Shown: positions 23,206 through 36,016, numbered from the stretch's first letter. The stretch: 64,000 nt of DNA from Corbicula japonica (GCA_038501625.1 JAZAYU010000368.1:41001-105000), one strand, 5' to 3'. A program made the numbers and translations. The notes: generated from the sequence alone by a model not told the origin.

Positions 23206-25902
23206 GGAAGTTACTTAGTCGTAAATCTTCCAAATTAAGGGCTTTCTAATTATCAGATACGCAAATAATAAACAAAATGAGTCCTTTCAGCAAGTAAGTA
23301 AAACAAAAACTCCGTTCCTCAACACTGTTGTCCAAACTCGTACGGTATATCAAGTTATTTACCCATTTGTCCTTTCAAGATCGTGAAGTTCGGAAGTAGA
23401 GGTGTCAAGTGATAATTTCCATCACTGTGGACAATCCCGATGATTATGAATATTGCTGCCAAAATAGAAGTTCGAGCAAACCAACTGAAACAAATTAACG
23501 AAAGTGGTTCCCCGCATGGTTATTGCATTGGTAAGGTCAGTGACAAAACATTTTACCACTGGAGGTTTAAACTAGGTTCTAGACTGCACGAATCTTATAC
23601 TTGCGCCTCCAGATTCTCATCTGTAAAATCAAGTACAAGTTGCCTCGGTGAATAAACTTCCGCACGCCCTTCTACTCAACAATGTTTTATAAAGCAAGCT
23701 TATATATAAACATAAAAATCTAATATGCTTGTCCACTGAAATGGTAAGGTAATCGATCAATCAATTTTAAAAAGCAGGAAATATAACCCTTGGTCTATTG
23801 AACCGTATGTACGTCGGAGGCTGAACCGGTATTTCTGCCGGTTTTCTGTAATCAATGTTGAGGATCTGCACTTTACAATCATTTCTTTTGTTATGTGATG
23901 ATATATTTACATTAACGGTACATAGAAGCTCGATGTTGTCTACAATTTATTTTATTAATTATTGTGATGTTAAGATTTGAACCCTATTAAAATTGAAAGA
24001 CGCTCTGTGTAACAAGCGGCCAAAATACAGTCGAATGTACGATATCATGGCTCCGATTAAGTTTGTTATTGTAGAACGTTTAATGCACGAATGGGATTCT
24101 GATGTTTTGACATTGTTTTATAGCTAACTTTAACAACAGTTGCTCATTAAATAATTTACCCAAAACAAATCTTAAGTGTTGCTTGAAAAACAATATCGCC
24201 GTTACCTTCACAATAAACCCACATATGTCTTAGACATCTCGTTTTAAAAAAAGAAATGATAATTTTAACAAATTAACGCTAAAAAATGTGGTTATTTCGC
24301 TTATTAAACACGGAAATGTGACAACTATTATCAGCCTGCACGAAAGTAAGCTTCGCCTGTGTCTAGATTGTCCAACATGTACGTTAATTCTGTTCTGGAA
24401 TTATTAGAATTGGTCGTGAGCAACAATCTTGATTTATCTTACAAACCGTCGCACAAAGTTGATATGACAAAATCCTTGTTCTATTGCTTGTTAAAAAGTA
24501 GGAAAGATTGTTGACCAGTTATGATATGATGTCTGTCCTCGTCATATAAGAGATTGCAGTGAAGTTGTTTTTTGTTTTAAAATGTGGTTTCTGTGTTTGC
24601 TAGTGTATTTCGACACAAGAATGTGATGTTTACATTTGCTCGTGTGTATATAGTATAACTAAACAAAACATAATTCTATATTCCGCACATTATTATAATT
24701 TTATCCACTGCTGTAGTATTTTTGCAGCGTATAGATATTTTTAACATGCCTTATTGAGTGAACATAATATCTGTACTTAAATGTAACAAAAACACATTTA
24801 TACGTCTTGCGAATCATAATTTCTATGTTAGCGTGAGTGACGTCACGGTAGCGCTACGTGCAATTTCCAATTAATTTATTCCAGTAAAAATTCAACATTT
24901 CGATTTAAAATTAGGTCATTAAGTAAAATTTTTAAATACGTTAATAATGTTAAATTAATACATTTATGACAAATGATTCTTTTCAAACATTAAATAATTG
25001 ATATTAATTAGAGCAAATTTATTGTAATTTATTTATATGAAAATTTATAATGAAGCATTAGCCCGAAAACGACAAATAGTATCTAATTAGCTATGTAATA
25101 AATATAAACACAGTTTAAAAATGCAGGCTGACCTAGACATTAAGTCTCTGGGCGTAGCTTCTGCACGCAAAACATTCGTTACAACCATGAATTGTACCTA
25201 GTTACATTGTATTTTAAATCACTCTATGAATAATCAAGTATTAACCCGGAAACGAAAGAAAATAAATAAATTAGCCATGTAAGAAAACAAATTGAAATAT
25301 GCATCATTATCAGGAATTATCACAGCCAGCCAGAAAACACATACTTCTCAGGCAGTCAAAAAGTAGAAAGGCAAAGAGTGTGTGGGTTTATAAAATTATC
25401 AATTTCCATATGCCTATTACCTAAGGTATTTTATGACACACATCTTAAGAAAAGGGTATAGTAGTTCTTAGAATGTACGAGTATGATTAAAATAGGACCT
25501 AGAAAACAGCTCAATGTCGTTTTGGTCATATTAGAAATGTCTTAATTTCCTATGCTGTTTTAAGAAAATCTTGCTATAAAATGGACAGATAAAATGCGTT
25601 GATAGTAGTCTTATAAAATGTTATATGTATCTTCTATGTAGGCTTAAATCTGGGTATGTCATTTCACCAGCACATACCGGAAATTAGAGTTTAAGTGTTT
25701 GTACAACATGTACGAAGCAAAACAATAACCAGGTATTTATGACTTTTTGAAGTCATTTTGGGCCGACCAGCGCAAGCAAGGTAAGTTGTATTCCACTACC
25801 AATGTCTATGCCGAAAATAGGACACACATCATTGGAATTGTGACCTTTAGTAAAACAAATGCGGCCCAGGCCCATATAGACGATAGTGTATATATATATA
25901 TA
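23206..25902. other. Intergenic, nothing recognised
   Basis: AT-rich. A 71-codon frame at 23440-23655 has no family motif and no splice context I can support. The stretch 25320-25390 (CAGCCAGCCAGAAAACACAT) weakly resembles 31060-31130. Confidence 0.4.
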
Positions 25903-26056
25903 TTGAACCAGTACCATACGGCGACAGCACCCAGCCTTGCAGATCCGAACATGATACCGATTGAGCCAGCAGCCGGGACAACCCCCAAAACGCTGCGCGG
26001 ACAATCCTGATAACCGTTATCATCACTACATGACATCGGTAATCGATCATTTACTG
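25903..26056 (-). mobile_element. tRNA-like SINE, copy 5
   Basis: - strand: GATTACCGATGTCATGTAGT, GATAACGGTTATCAGGATTG, GGGGGTTGTCCCGGCTGCTG, GCTCAATCGGTA, GCAAGGCTGGGTGCTGTCGC and GGTACTGGTTCAATA, running into a short (TA)n. It supports the same ~100-bp 5' region seen in copies 3, 7 and 8. Confidence 0.7.
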
Positions 26057-26734
26057 ATTACAGTACTGAATTGCGGATTCGTCAGCGCGATATAACGTAG
26101 GTGCTCCCTTGCTAAACTTAATCAATACTGTCATTATAATAAATAAATATATACCAACAACATCCTCAATATAAATGCAAAACGCATTGCCTGTTTGTGG
26201 TGATATAAACAATTTGTTATTTAAAGGTTTTTTTATGATTTTGCTGATTTCCAAACAATAAAAAATATCCATTGTGAAAACGGTTGCTGTTCTTAACCGT
26301 CTAAAAGCGTAATGCTTTAAGCAGAAAATTATTCCCAGATCACAGATAAAACTACACGAACGTATTTGTCAATGCTTCGAATGGATAGATTATTGTCTGA
26401 ACAGACCAACCCATCTTAAGACAGACGGAGTTTGTCACGTTATAGGGAAAGCAAATATACGAGTGAAAGTGATTTATATGAGTCTGATGTGTGCCAGTGC
26501 AGAAATAGTGTGCATCGTTATAATAGGAAAATCTTTCTAAAGCGCTTATTGTTTTCATTAGAGTGAGGACTTGTTTTGGACAACAGAAATGGCAACACTA
26601 CAGATAAAAACATTGCAAATATCATTAGGTTATAACTTTGTAATGCTGGCAGTGTGGAACGAATGAAAGATTTGATAAGTATCTCAATTGTTTTTAATTG
26701 TCAATTGCATTTTTTACATTAATAAAAAGTATGA
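26057..26734. other. Intergenic, nothing seen
   Basis: No recognisable gene or repeat. Confidence 0.45.
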
Positions 26735-26945
26735 GGGTGCATATCAGGAATGACCACATCCGGAAGACAGAGCCTCCCCACACAGCCCACAAAGCAGAGC
26801 AATGTGGTATATGACCGTGTTTGAGAGTGATGAGAGGTGTGGAAGGTGAATGTAAAATGCATTCCTCGAGGGTGGAAAGATAACAGTATTGATTGACTGT
26901 ACGGGGAGACGTTTTACGGCCGCCACACAGCAAAGACAAAACTAC
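26735..26945 (-). repeat. Dispersed repeat P6, reverse-oriented copy
   Basis: The - strand has GTGTGGCGGCCGTAAAACGT, CTCCCCGTACAGTCAATCA and the end TGTGTGGGGAGGCTCTGTCT...CCTGATATGCA. The same end is found at 35185, 37490 and 40577. Several short frames cross it in different phases. Confidence 0.5.
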
Positions 26946-27699
26946 TGTGATTATAAAAACGTGAAATAAGAATATATCATGGCCACATCAATATAACACG
27001 AAGAAAGTGTGTTTTTTACTTGACCATTAGGTCTGTGTCAAAACTGAGCAGCGCTCAACAAAGACCTACGCAGCGCTTCTGCCACTAGTCTGATTCTCAG
27101 CGTACTATCCGATAACTTAGGGGGAAGTAATCCAGAATGTACTGCCACTGAACAGCCTAAAAACCCAGTCTTATGTCCGTTCTTACCTTATATTAGGTTT
27201 AGCTATATCAGGCAATGTCATCAGGCAAAGCGGTAGACAATGTGGGTAGTAAACGGAAGGATGCAGAGTGGAAATAAATTTATTCAATGATTTGAATAAA
27301 TTCAAATCCAAGTAAAAACCCCAAAACGTTGTGTATTGCATTTGTGATATGTTTCAATGTCCTGTCATTTTTAATATGTTTCAATATCCTGTTCTCTTAT
27401 TTGCGGGCTTTATTTTTTAAAATAGAGTATCTGAATTATCTTTTGATAGGGACCGAAGGTCAAGGATTTTTTGTTTGTTGTAAAATGAGCTTGATGTTTT
27501 GTCGTTACAGTTTGATATCCAGTATGATCTCCTTCCTGGCAGACACATTAATAGAACAATTATAACACTGTATTTTAATATAAATATACAACTGACATCC
27601 AAACCTCTCTTGACATAGTTCGGAAACGAAACTAGCATAAATTATAAACACATACAATTTAGGACAATTTAGAACATTGGGTGTGTGTATTTAATTAAG
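26946..27699. other. Intergenic, nothing seen
   Basis: A 78-codon hydrophobic frame at 27329-27565 has no start context, motif or splice support. Confidence 0.4.
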
Positions 27700-28060
27700 T
27701 ATTAAATCGATATTTGATGGTATCCATTTGGGTATATAAAGCAGTTGGTGTGTTTAAAGTGTGTATAAAGTGTGTGAAACCTAAAGGGCTTCTCGCGTAC
27801 TTTAAACAATCTAACTGTTTTTCATACCCAAATGAAAACTATCAACAATCGATTCAATCCTTATATTTCACACAATAATACTCTTATTAAAACAGAAATA
27901 AGCACTGGTGGTATATCGGCTTTTTCGAATGGCAGTAGGAACAACCGCGTTGACAACAAAGTGAATGGCGGCACACTTTTTCGCAATGCTCAACTCGCGG
28001 CAAAACGTGCGTGCTTGGTGTCGTCACACGTCCAAACATTGTGCAACGTCCGATAGACTG
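27700..28060. repeat. Dispersed repeat P7, copy 2
   Basis: An inverted pair (AAATCGATATTTGATGG...CATTTGGGTAT and ATACCCAAATG...CAACAATCGATT) is followed by GAATGGCGGCACACTTTTTC and AAACGTGCGTGCTTGG. It parallels 4100-4440. Confidence 0.5.
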
Positions 28061-28367
28061 TGAACGTATCTACTGAAGCCACGCCTTTTAAAGTAATACG
28101 TCACACTGTTTATCATTAGATATTATGATTCATTAGATAAATAAGACTTCATCGTAGAGAGAGGACGAAATTAAGTGTTAATATCTTAATTTGTTTGTAG
28201 CATGACTTTTAAACTGTATTTATGGTAACGTGGCTTTTAAGAAACCGGTAACGTACTGTATCAGCAAGAGTCTGAAGGCTTGCGAATACAAGTAAACTAT
28301 TGGTACATAATCTCTATGAGCTGACATAAGGGGTCGCCATGATTGTTAAAATGATAATGCCTTTACC

Positions 28368-28425
28368 TAGGAGCGAATCCGCAGCGTCACGGCGACAGCG
28401 CCTAGCCCGACGATTCCGACAACGC
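28368..28425 (-). mobile_element. tRNA-like SINE fragment, copy 6
   Basis: Only the central CGGGCTAGGCGCTGTCGCCG part and the adjoining GGATTCGCTCC remain on the - strand. Confidence 0.6.
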
Positions 28426-28969
28426 AACTTGTCTTGTATCTGTGCTTAGCTGTGTCGTTTTGCGACACATATTCTTTCACGTGCGTTTGCCTTAGGAAAA
28501 ACCTAACAAACAACATTTTTGTCTATTTCTGTGGTAATTAAAACTTGTAATTACATTCTTGGAATGACCTTACCACAGCACACAAAGATTTAATTACTTT
28601 CTAAGAAAGACAAAGCTGCTTATCTTCGTTAAATCACTTAGTGGTCATTAAAACCGGCTTGGCTAGGGCGGTTCAAGAAAGAAACTAATTTCAAGAAGGT
28701 TTAATACGCTAAGATATATTTAAATGACCTTTACAACTTTGGAACTGTATGTCTTCTTATTAAAACGTAATATAACGAGAAAAAAGGTTATGGTCTTTAT
28801 GATTTGATATAAAGGCAGTCACTGGACGGTAAGCCTACAGAAAAATGATCAAATAAGCATATTTATAAGGCCATAATTATGTGCCAATAACAGAGTTGGC
28901 CATTATTCCAGTGGAAGAGAGTTAGAAAGCACCAGTCAATAATAAGCGTTTTTATTTAAATTCACAGTA
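28426..28969. other. Intergenic, nothing seen
   Basis: No recognisable feature. Confidence 0.45.
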
Positions 28970-29041
28970 GCGCTTTTTGTGCAGTGTGGTGGCCGTAAAA
29001 AGTCTCCCCGTACATATAGTCAGTAATTTTATCAGTAAAAT

Positions 29042-29216
29042 AACCAGTTACCGATGTCGATGTCGTGCAGTGATTATAACGTATGTCATGGCTATCCGAT
29101 CAACCTTTTTGGGGATTGCCCTGGTGAGCTCAATTGGTTGCATCGTCGGAATTGCAGGGCTAGGCGCTGTCGCCGTGAAGGTGCGGGTTCGCTCCCAGGT
29201 AGAAGCAATATCATTT
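29042..29216 (+). mobile_element. tRNA-like SINE, copy 7
   Basis: TTACCGATGTCGATGTCGTG, a GTCATGGCTATCCGATCAAC segment, GAGCTCAATTGGTTG (A-box-like), GCAGGGCTAGGCGCTGTCGC, GCGGGTTCGCTCCCAGG (B box) and GCAATATCATTT. A P6 fragment (GTGTGGTGGCCGTAAAAAGT) lies just upstream at 28983. Confidence 0.7.
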
Positions 29217-29335
29217 ACAAAACTAAGACTCTACAAATTAAAACCATTAAGGAAAATTGTAACTTTAAAGCATACAGTCCTGAATCGTCAAAACATATTT
29301 GTCAAAGGTTGTATAAAGCAGGATGTTTTCAGTTA

Positions 29336-29552
29336 ATTATCGGTCACCGATATCATGTAATAATGTTCAGGCACTCGGATCACGCTTCGGTGATTCAGTG
29401 TATATCCGAAGCTTACCGGAGATCGCCGAGTAGATACGATTGGCCATCAGGGTTAGCCTCTCAAACTTTCTTGGGGGTTGTCCCGGCTAGCTCTGTCGCC
29501 TTTCGGTGCGGGTTCAAAGCCATGTATGAACAATATCATTTCAAGAAAAATG
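29336..29552 (+). mobile_element. tRNA-like SINE, copy 8
   Basis: TCACCGATATCATGTAATAA, GGGGGTTGTCCCGGCTAGCT, TGTCGCCTTTCGGTGCGGGT, TCAAAGCCATG and CAATATCATTT. The centre between A and B boxes is partly deleted. Confidence 0.65.
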
Positions 29553-30340
29553 GGAAGACCTAGAGTGAAGAATGGAAGAAAACAAATCAGAAATAAAAAA
29601 AATCGATCGAGACCAAACGTTTCAAAGCTTCATTACAGCTTCTGAAAACAATGTTAAGAAAATACACACAGGGAACAACCCTGTTGCTGTCACCTACACA
29701 AACAAAGTGACCTAATCAAATTTTTATAACGTCTGTAAACGTCTAACAAAAACTCAAAAGAATGCTGAATTATTTACCAAACATAATATGTTTACGTGCT
29801 AAAAGTCAATATGAAAAGTAAATATACTTGTTGTAATTCAATGAAGGCGTTGTAAAAATGTAAGCTCATACGACAACAATCAACTAACTCAATTGTGAAA
29901 ATAACAGCCGTCTCTGTGTGATTGTCATGAAAATGTAAAATATTCATATCAGCATTATTTCGAAAACACAGTCGCTCACACAGTAAAAAAGGAAAAGAGA
30001 GGAAAAGAGATCATTGGTTTATAGTATGATTAATACAACAACAACAACGGCAACAACACAAACAAGTAACGAATATGAGAACCCGAGGGGTTATAGGCCT
30101 TTAAACGGCCAGTGACATAGCATTTCTATTTGGGATTTAAACCAGGGTCTATGGGGCACCAACCTCGAACCTGCCCATACAGGTTCTCAAAGAAACAAAC
30201 AAGTATAAGTTGACTCGGGTGAATTAACTTCAACCCGACCACATTTTAGACAATATTGCATAGCACGTTAAGATAAGAAGCTAATGTATTGTTGAGTGAA
30301 ATTGGTATGTGAAGAGTACTTGAACTCTCTAAAACATGTC
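29553..30340. other. Intergenic; remnant GAGAACCCGAGGGGTTATAG-type repeat near 30075
   Basis: A related piece, GAGAACCTAACGGGTTACCG, is at about 31180, and GAGAACCTTTGGGGATACCG at 35471. No gene is recognised. Confidence 0.4.
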
Positions 30341-30385
30341 TGCCCTTCCCCGCCCCGCCCCTTCCCCTCCCCCTACCACCCCCAG
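30341..30385 (-). other. C-rich tract; G-quadruplex-capable - strand
   Basis: Successive runs CCC, CCCC, CCCC, CCCC, CCCC, CCCCC and CCCCC are separated by 1-5 bases, including two overlapping CCCCGCCCC boxes. It stands out in a strongly AT-rich neighbourhood. Confidence 0.7.
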
Positions 30386-31400
30386 TGGAGTTACATGTAT
30401 TTATTAACAAGTAAATTGCGGAATCGCAGAGGTAGATTCGTAGTCATAACAATATATTGAATAAAATTAACTTGAAGAATCTAAGAAACACATACAATTG
30501 TGTGATATAAAAAGCTCTCTTTTCTTCTCTCTACATTTTGGCTTCGCGGGTATGCTGTTTTTGCGGTGTAGCAAGTTCTAATATGCATACTTCACTTTAA
30601 ATTTTAAATATGTTTATTAATTTAATGAACGCCACTCTTAAACCGAAGAGCAGCTTTAAATTGTTTGTTTCAGACTGTCTTACGAGACAGCTGTTGTTAT
30701 AAAGATCATTTGGCAGATGCCAGAAACAAACAATTCAATACTGTCTCACTGAGAAACATTATTCACGGACAAATTGATTGTCACATACAGATTTTATAAA
30801 TATAATTAAATAAAATTCTTGTGACATAAAAAGTGATTGTTTGTACGGTTAATTGTTTTGTTATTTTGATAATGTGCATTGATTGCAAACACAATTTTTA
30901 TATTATTTTACTTATTATGTAACAGGTAAGCTAAACATTAGAGATTTTTAAACCAAAATAAAATATTTCTCTATAATAATTTCAGCCAGTTTTTGCTTTT
31001 TGCTTGCATACAATGAATTGTACTGTATTATTTTAAAAAATGTGAAAAATGCATTCCAGGAAAAGCGACAGTCAGACAACACAGACTTCCCAAATAGCTA
31101 GAAATTCGAGAGCAAAAGAGAGTTTTATAAAATAATCCTGACAGTTTCAAACACGACACCACACACACTAAACAAAAATGAGAACCTAACGGGTTACCGC
31201 CTTGGAACGTTCAGTCGCAAAACAATCTGTCACCAGCTGTTCATAACATGTTCTAGGGTGCACGAACCTCACGCTTTCTCTAATAATTAAACGTCCTAAA
31301 TAAAGAAAGTACTAATGATTTAGCATAACAGAAGAAATATATTAATAGTAATCTCAAAATTGGATGGTGTGTGGAAATTAACCAATTCAACTTGCACTTG
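30386..31400. other. Intergenic, nothing firm
   Basis: AT-rich. A diverged repeat piece at 31060-31210 (CGACAGTCAGACAACACAGA ... GAGAACCTAACGGGTTACC) parallels 35460 and 40690. No gene. Confidence 0.4.
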
Positions 31401-31803
31401 TACGCCGCTGAACATGGAATGGTATTAATCTGAAAATACCGCACTGAAGGTTCCATGTCAACGGCCATATGCACACCATCGTCTGGGATGGTAAAAATTG
31501 TACTGTTTATTAATGTATATATTGAGTTGCGCTCAACCTGGAGCAAGGCGGCGTGGGCAGTTATATGCATTTCCATTACTGTCCATGAACAGGCTCAATC
31601 AAACCGAGTCTGCAATATTTTCACATTTGTCGTGTTCGATGGCTTTCAAAGTTCCCTTTTCGTCTATTTCAATATCACAGTAGCGTTGTTTGTGCCGTGT
31701 GGCGGCTGTAAAAAGTCTCCCCTTACATTCAATCAGTGCTGTTATCAATAATGTCCTTTGAAGGTCGTTGAGCACGATACTTATGTACTTTGTTAATAAT
31801 ACT
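31401..31803 (+). repeat. Dispersed repeat P6, most complete copy
   Basis: Order: CGCTGAACATGGAATGGTAT, AAGGTTCCATGTCAACGGCC, ATATGCACACCATCG, TTGAGTTGCGCTCAACC, ATGCATTTCCATTACTGTCC, GGCTCAATCAAACCGAG, GTGTTCGATGGCTTTCAAAG, GTGTGGCGGCTGTAAAAAGT, CTCCCCTTACATTCAATCAG and GTTGAGCACGATAC. Several short frames in both strands arise from it and are not genes. Confidence 0.7.
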
Positions 31804-32052
31804 TCTAAAATTACCTTTGATTTAATATTTCGGCCAGTTTTATGATTGGTGGTTTCAATTTCCCAGCCAATATAGATTTAGATATTGTTCAATCACCCAC
31901 TAGTATATACTTCCTGCTTTTTTAATTTTGCCTTTGGCGTTGTCTGTGAAATGCAGGATTTACATTCTAAGATCCCCTGTCAAAATTCTAATATGTTTAG
32001 TTCCGCCCATTGTTTTCTCGTTTAGGGCAAACCCATTCTTTTATCTGGGGAC

Positions 32053-32325
32053 CATACGCCGCTGAACATGGAATGGTATTAATCTGATAATACCGCATTG
32101 AAGGTTCCATGTCAACCGCCATATGCACACCATCGTTTGGGATGGTCGAAATTGTACTGTTTATTGTTGCGCTCAGACAACCCGGGGCTAGGCGGCGTGG
32201 GCAGTAATATGCATTTCCATTACTGTCCATGAACAGGCTCAATCAAACCGAGCACGCAATATTTTCATATTTGTCGTGTTCGATGGCTTTCAAAGTTCCC
32301 TTTTCATCTATTTCAATGCTATATT
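32053..32325 (+). repeat. Dispersed repeat P6, second near-identical copy
   Basis: Long stretches are identical to 31401-31710 (GAACATGGAATGGTATTAAT through TTCGATGGCTTTCAAAG). It carries a short internal deletion around the TTGCGCTCA segment and lacks the GTGTGGCGG part. The high identity suggests a fairly recent duplication. Confidence 0.75.
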
Positions 32326-32610
32326 TTGGAATCTGGCGGGATAAGGGGTAAAATGGTATGTATACTTAAACAAAATCCAGTCAGTTCTTGAAGCAATTAA
32401 ACAAACTGAATAATTGTTTTAGGAATGGGTATACTCTAATTATAAACATTTGAATGGCTTTGACGTGTTTCTGTAAAAATAACATATAATTACAATTTAT
32501 TGGTTTTTATTTTATGGCTAATATGTTTAAAGGGTTGAACCGTGTGAGTATAAGATGATTTCATATTGAAGAAAAACTTTCAATATTTCTCTTCAACTTT
32601 CATCGCGTTG

Positions 32611-32830
32611 ATGTGCCTTGTGGCCTAAAACATTCTCCCCGTACATTCAATTAGTGCTAGTTTCAAAAAGGCTCTTTGATGGCCGTAGAGCACGATACAT
32701 ACATTAGAGTAAATATTGAGTTGCGCTCAACCCGGTTCCGTTACTGCTCATGAACCGAGCCTGCAATATTTTGATATATTTTTATATTTGTCGTGTTCGA
32801 TGGCTTTCAAAGGTCCCTTTACATCGTTTT
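32611..32830 (+). repeat. Dispersed repeat P6, permuted copy
   Basis: Begins with the GTGCCTTGTGGCCTAAAACA and CTCCCCGTACATTCAATTAG half, then GAGCACGATACATAC, then TTGAGTTGCGCTCAACCCGG, GAACCGAGCCTGCAATATTT and TTCGATGGCTTTCAAAGG. Relative to 31401 the two halves are exchanged. Confidence 0.65.
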
Positions 32831-34044
32831 TATCATCCGTTTATGGACTACATATTAAAATCTTTAGCGAAAGAACCATCATAGCTGTGCTTTCACATTT
32901 ATAACCTTAAACTTTTTTCAACACAAGCAAAAGACATAAGTTAAACGTTAAAGTTTAAACTCGTTATTTAATAATCGAATCGCGTATAGGCTTCTATAAT
33001 GTTCCCCCATTTTAACACCTTTTAAAATCAAACTGGAAAGTAGGTCTAATCAAACTTTGACATTGACATAGCATTTAAGATAAAGTGACACCTGCGGATG
33101 TATTTCGCTTTTTGCGAGCTTTTTTATTTTTCCAACATGAGTGTATTAAAGCGTTATTGCAAGCTTTGTTCATCGTTTCCTTCCTTGTACTCTCAAAAGG
33201 CATTTGAAGACCATTAGCAATATGTCCATAAAAGTACAATGTTTCTTTGAAGAATGTAATTTGCCGACCTAGTTGTCATTTTGTCAATATTTCTCAATCT
33301 GTATGCGAGTGATATCATGTAAACTAGGCTGGAATTTTTCCTAACACACGAATCAAGAATCTGTATTCATGTTTTGTTTTTTTGGAGGGGTGGGGGTGAC
33401 TTTTTCCTTTAAAGTAGTTTATCGACGTTAACACCATCTTTCGAAAAAAAGTGTAATACAAATGTCAGGAATTGCAAACAAATACGAAGTGCACCCCAAC
33501 ACAAAAAAGCCTCATTATTTGATCAATTTCAAAATGACGCCACTATCAATTAACTAAAAACTGATCTGATGTGTTAAAGACTGGTAACATTCAGAGACAA
33601 AGAATTTCTGCCATTGTGAGTTTATAACAGGTTCTAGTGTGCACAAATCTAGTACTTTTCCTATCAGAGGCTTTGGTAAATTAACTCAGTTCCAAAAAAT
33701 TCTTAACAAGGTTGCAGGCAAAAGCTACAAACACATAAAACTTGGTTAAATAGTTAGGTATCGATGACCTTACTGAGACTAGAGCACCTGGTGTTAATTC
33801 AACAAGAATACGTTAGCGGGAAACAAAGAGCTTATCAAGTGTTTCGTTCTATTTAAAGATTTTCCTTTCAACCTTTTGTAAAAAAATCTTAAATTACTGT
33901 CACCGTCGTGCAACCAATGAGATATGCAAACCTATTCGTTATGTACAGGTGCCATGAAGGTCAGTGAGCAGTGGATTTTCAGCATATCAGGAGACTGCTG
34001 ATTAACCAGTGCAGTAATGAAGTAATGCAACCTCAAAAGTAAGA
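32831..34044. other. Intergenic, nothing seen
   Basis: AT-rich, no recognisable gene or repeat. Confidence 0.45.
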
Positions 34045-34520
34045 AATATCCAAGTAAGTTTTGTTGCACATACGAACTTGTTGACCAAACAAAACGTTCC
34101 TGGTCACGGCACCAAATATCAATAAAATTCCTGGTGCTGGGATAATATCCGAGTAAGTTTTAGTGCAGATATGAACTTTATTACTGACCAAACAAAACGT
34201 TCCATGTCATAGCACCAAATATCAGTGCTCATGTTATGTGCTATAATAAATAATATCCAAGTAAGTTTTAATGCAGATATAAACTTTATTTCTGACCAAA
34301 CATTGTTCCAGGTCACGGCAACAAATATCAGTGCATGCCTAGTGCTGGAATAATATCCAAGTAAGTTGTTGTGCAGATGCTGACTAAACAAAATGATCCT
34401 GATCACGGCACCAAATAGCAGTGCATAATATCTTAGTGCTGGAATAATATCAAAGTAAGTTTATTATAGATGCTGACCAAACAAAATGCTCCTGGTCAAG
34501 GTACCAAATATCAGTACATG
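34045..34520. repeat. ~100-bp tandem repeat, 5 copies
   Basis: Each unit starts CCAAGTAAGTTTT, runs through GACCAAACAAAACGTTCC, GGTCACGGCACCAAATATCA and ends GTGCTGGAATAATAT. Units begin at about 34050, 34149, 34258, 34358 and 34451. Length and sequence diverge moderately. Confidence 0.92.
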
Positions 34521-34825
34521 TTGTTAAGTGGTTGTGACTTGCGTGTGATTTGAAAGTTTATATAGCCTCCAAATCAAGACAGTTCAGATTGTACGATAAA
34601 AAGCATTGAACTAACTAATGTGACATAGTGGATTAAAATTAACAATTAACAAAACTTCGACAATATTTTATTGGTGAGAGGGGATAGTTACATAATAAAA
34701 TTTTGTACCCAAATTATTAAACAACTCTGGACTTTGCCTCATTTTATTATTGTTCCTAGCATCAACGAATTTGGCAACCCAAAGTAAAGCTACCTGGTGA
34801 ACGCATTTCACTTTAAAGATAAAGT
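34521..34825. other. Intergenic, nothing seen
   Basis: No recognisable feature. Confidence 0.45.
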
Positions 34826-35184
34826 ACAGTCGGACTTCGATGACTCGAAGTAGAACTCTATATTATCTAACAAATTGTTCTTCCTACGATGGCTCGAACT
34901 ACCTATAACTCGAACAGTCGAACACCAGTCAAGGTCCCGACATTTAGGTTTCAATGTTTTGACACCCCTTGGTTCGAATAGACTGTTATCGGTAATCATC
35001 CAAGGTGCGAACAAAGGCGCAAAAAGTCTTGCCAATTATGACGATGCGCTATTAAATTAAGTCGTGTAAATAACACATCAAAGCGGATGAAAATATTTTG
35101 ATTGTTGTGGTAATTTATACCACACTAATGATAATTATAAACAAACTGTTATTTGTTGTTTTTTAGAAAAAAAAAACGAGTAAT

Positions 35185-35240
35185 ATATGCATATCAGGAA
35201 TCGCCACACTCACAAAACACAGCCTCCCCACGCAGCGAAA
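35185..35240. repeat. P6-type end fragment preceding the (GA)n tract
   Basis: GCATATCAGGAATCGCCACA and CAGCCTCCCCACGCAGCGAA match 40577-40630. Sequence after the GA tract (CATGCTTGTTATTAGTATGT onward) also matches 40653 onward, so the two loci share both flanks. Confidence 0.65.
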
Positions 35241-35413
<173 letters not shown>

Positions 35414-36016
35414 ATGCTTGTTATTAGTATGTCAATTCAAATAGGACGCCACAAACAACTAACGAAAAAGAGAACCTTTGGGGATACCGCCTTGGAAATT
35501 TGTTATTTTTTGTCGTATTTATTAAATTTATTAGAACATTATAGAAGTTTTTTTTGCGAGTACGTCATGTCAATGATTATTTTTTAATATAAGCTAACGA
35601 ATTCTACAATGCGGCCCAAAATCTAAAACCGACGATCATGTAGCGGAGCAACTTAGTGAAGGGCCCGGAAAGTGTGGGGAATAGCTAAGTCGGCAACTTA
35701 GAAGGATAGAGAATGCCGAGCAACTTAATAAAGGACGTGGAACGGGAGAAACTAAGCCGGTAATAGGGAAGAAAGGCACTAAACGAAATGTATCAAGGCT
35801 ATAAATGTTTTTCTCCATTATCATGTATGCTTGTCGTATTTTAATGAGATAATACACTACATATCTTAAAATAAGAAATATTATGAATTGTTGTGTGTTA
35901 GCTTAGCTTAATGAACAGAAACGCATTCTCACATACCAACCACGGATCGCTAAACCTGCCGATGGCTCGAACAAAATCTTCCGGTTTGTGGAGATCGAGC
36001 CATCGATGTTCGGCTG

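Noticed and set aside
23440..23655. 71-codon frame MIMNIAAKIEVRANQL...
   Set aside because: No family resemblance, splice sites or conserved context; cannot be distinguished from chance.
29054..29563. 169-codon frame
   Set aside because: Runs through two SINE copies and their spacer; no protein motif.
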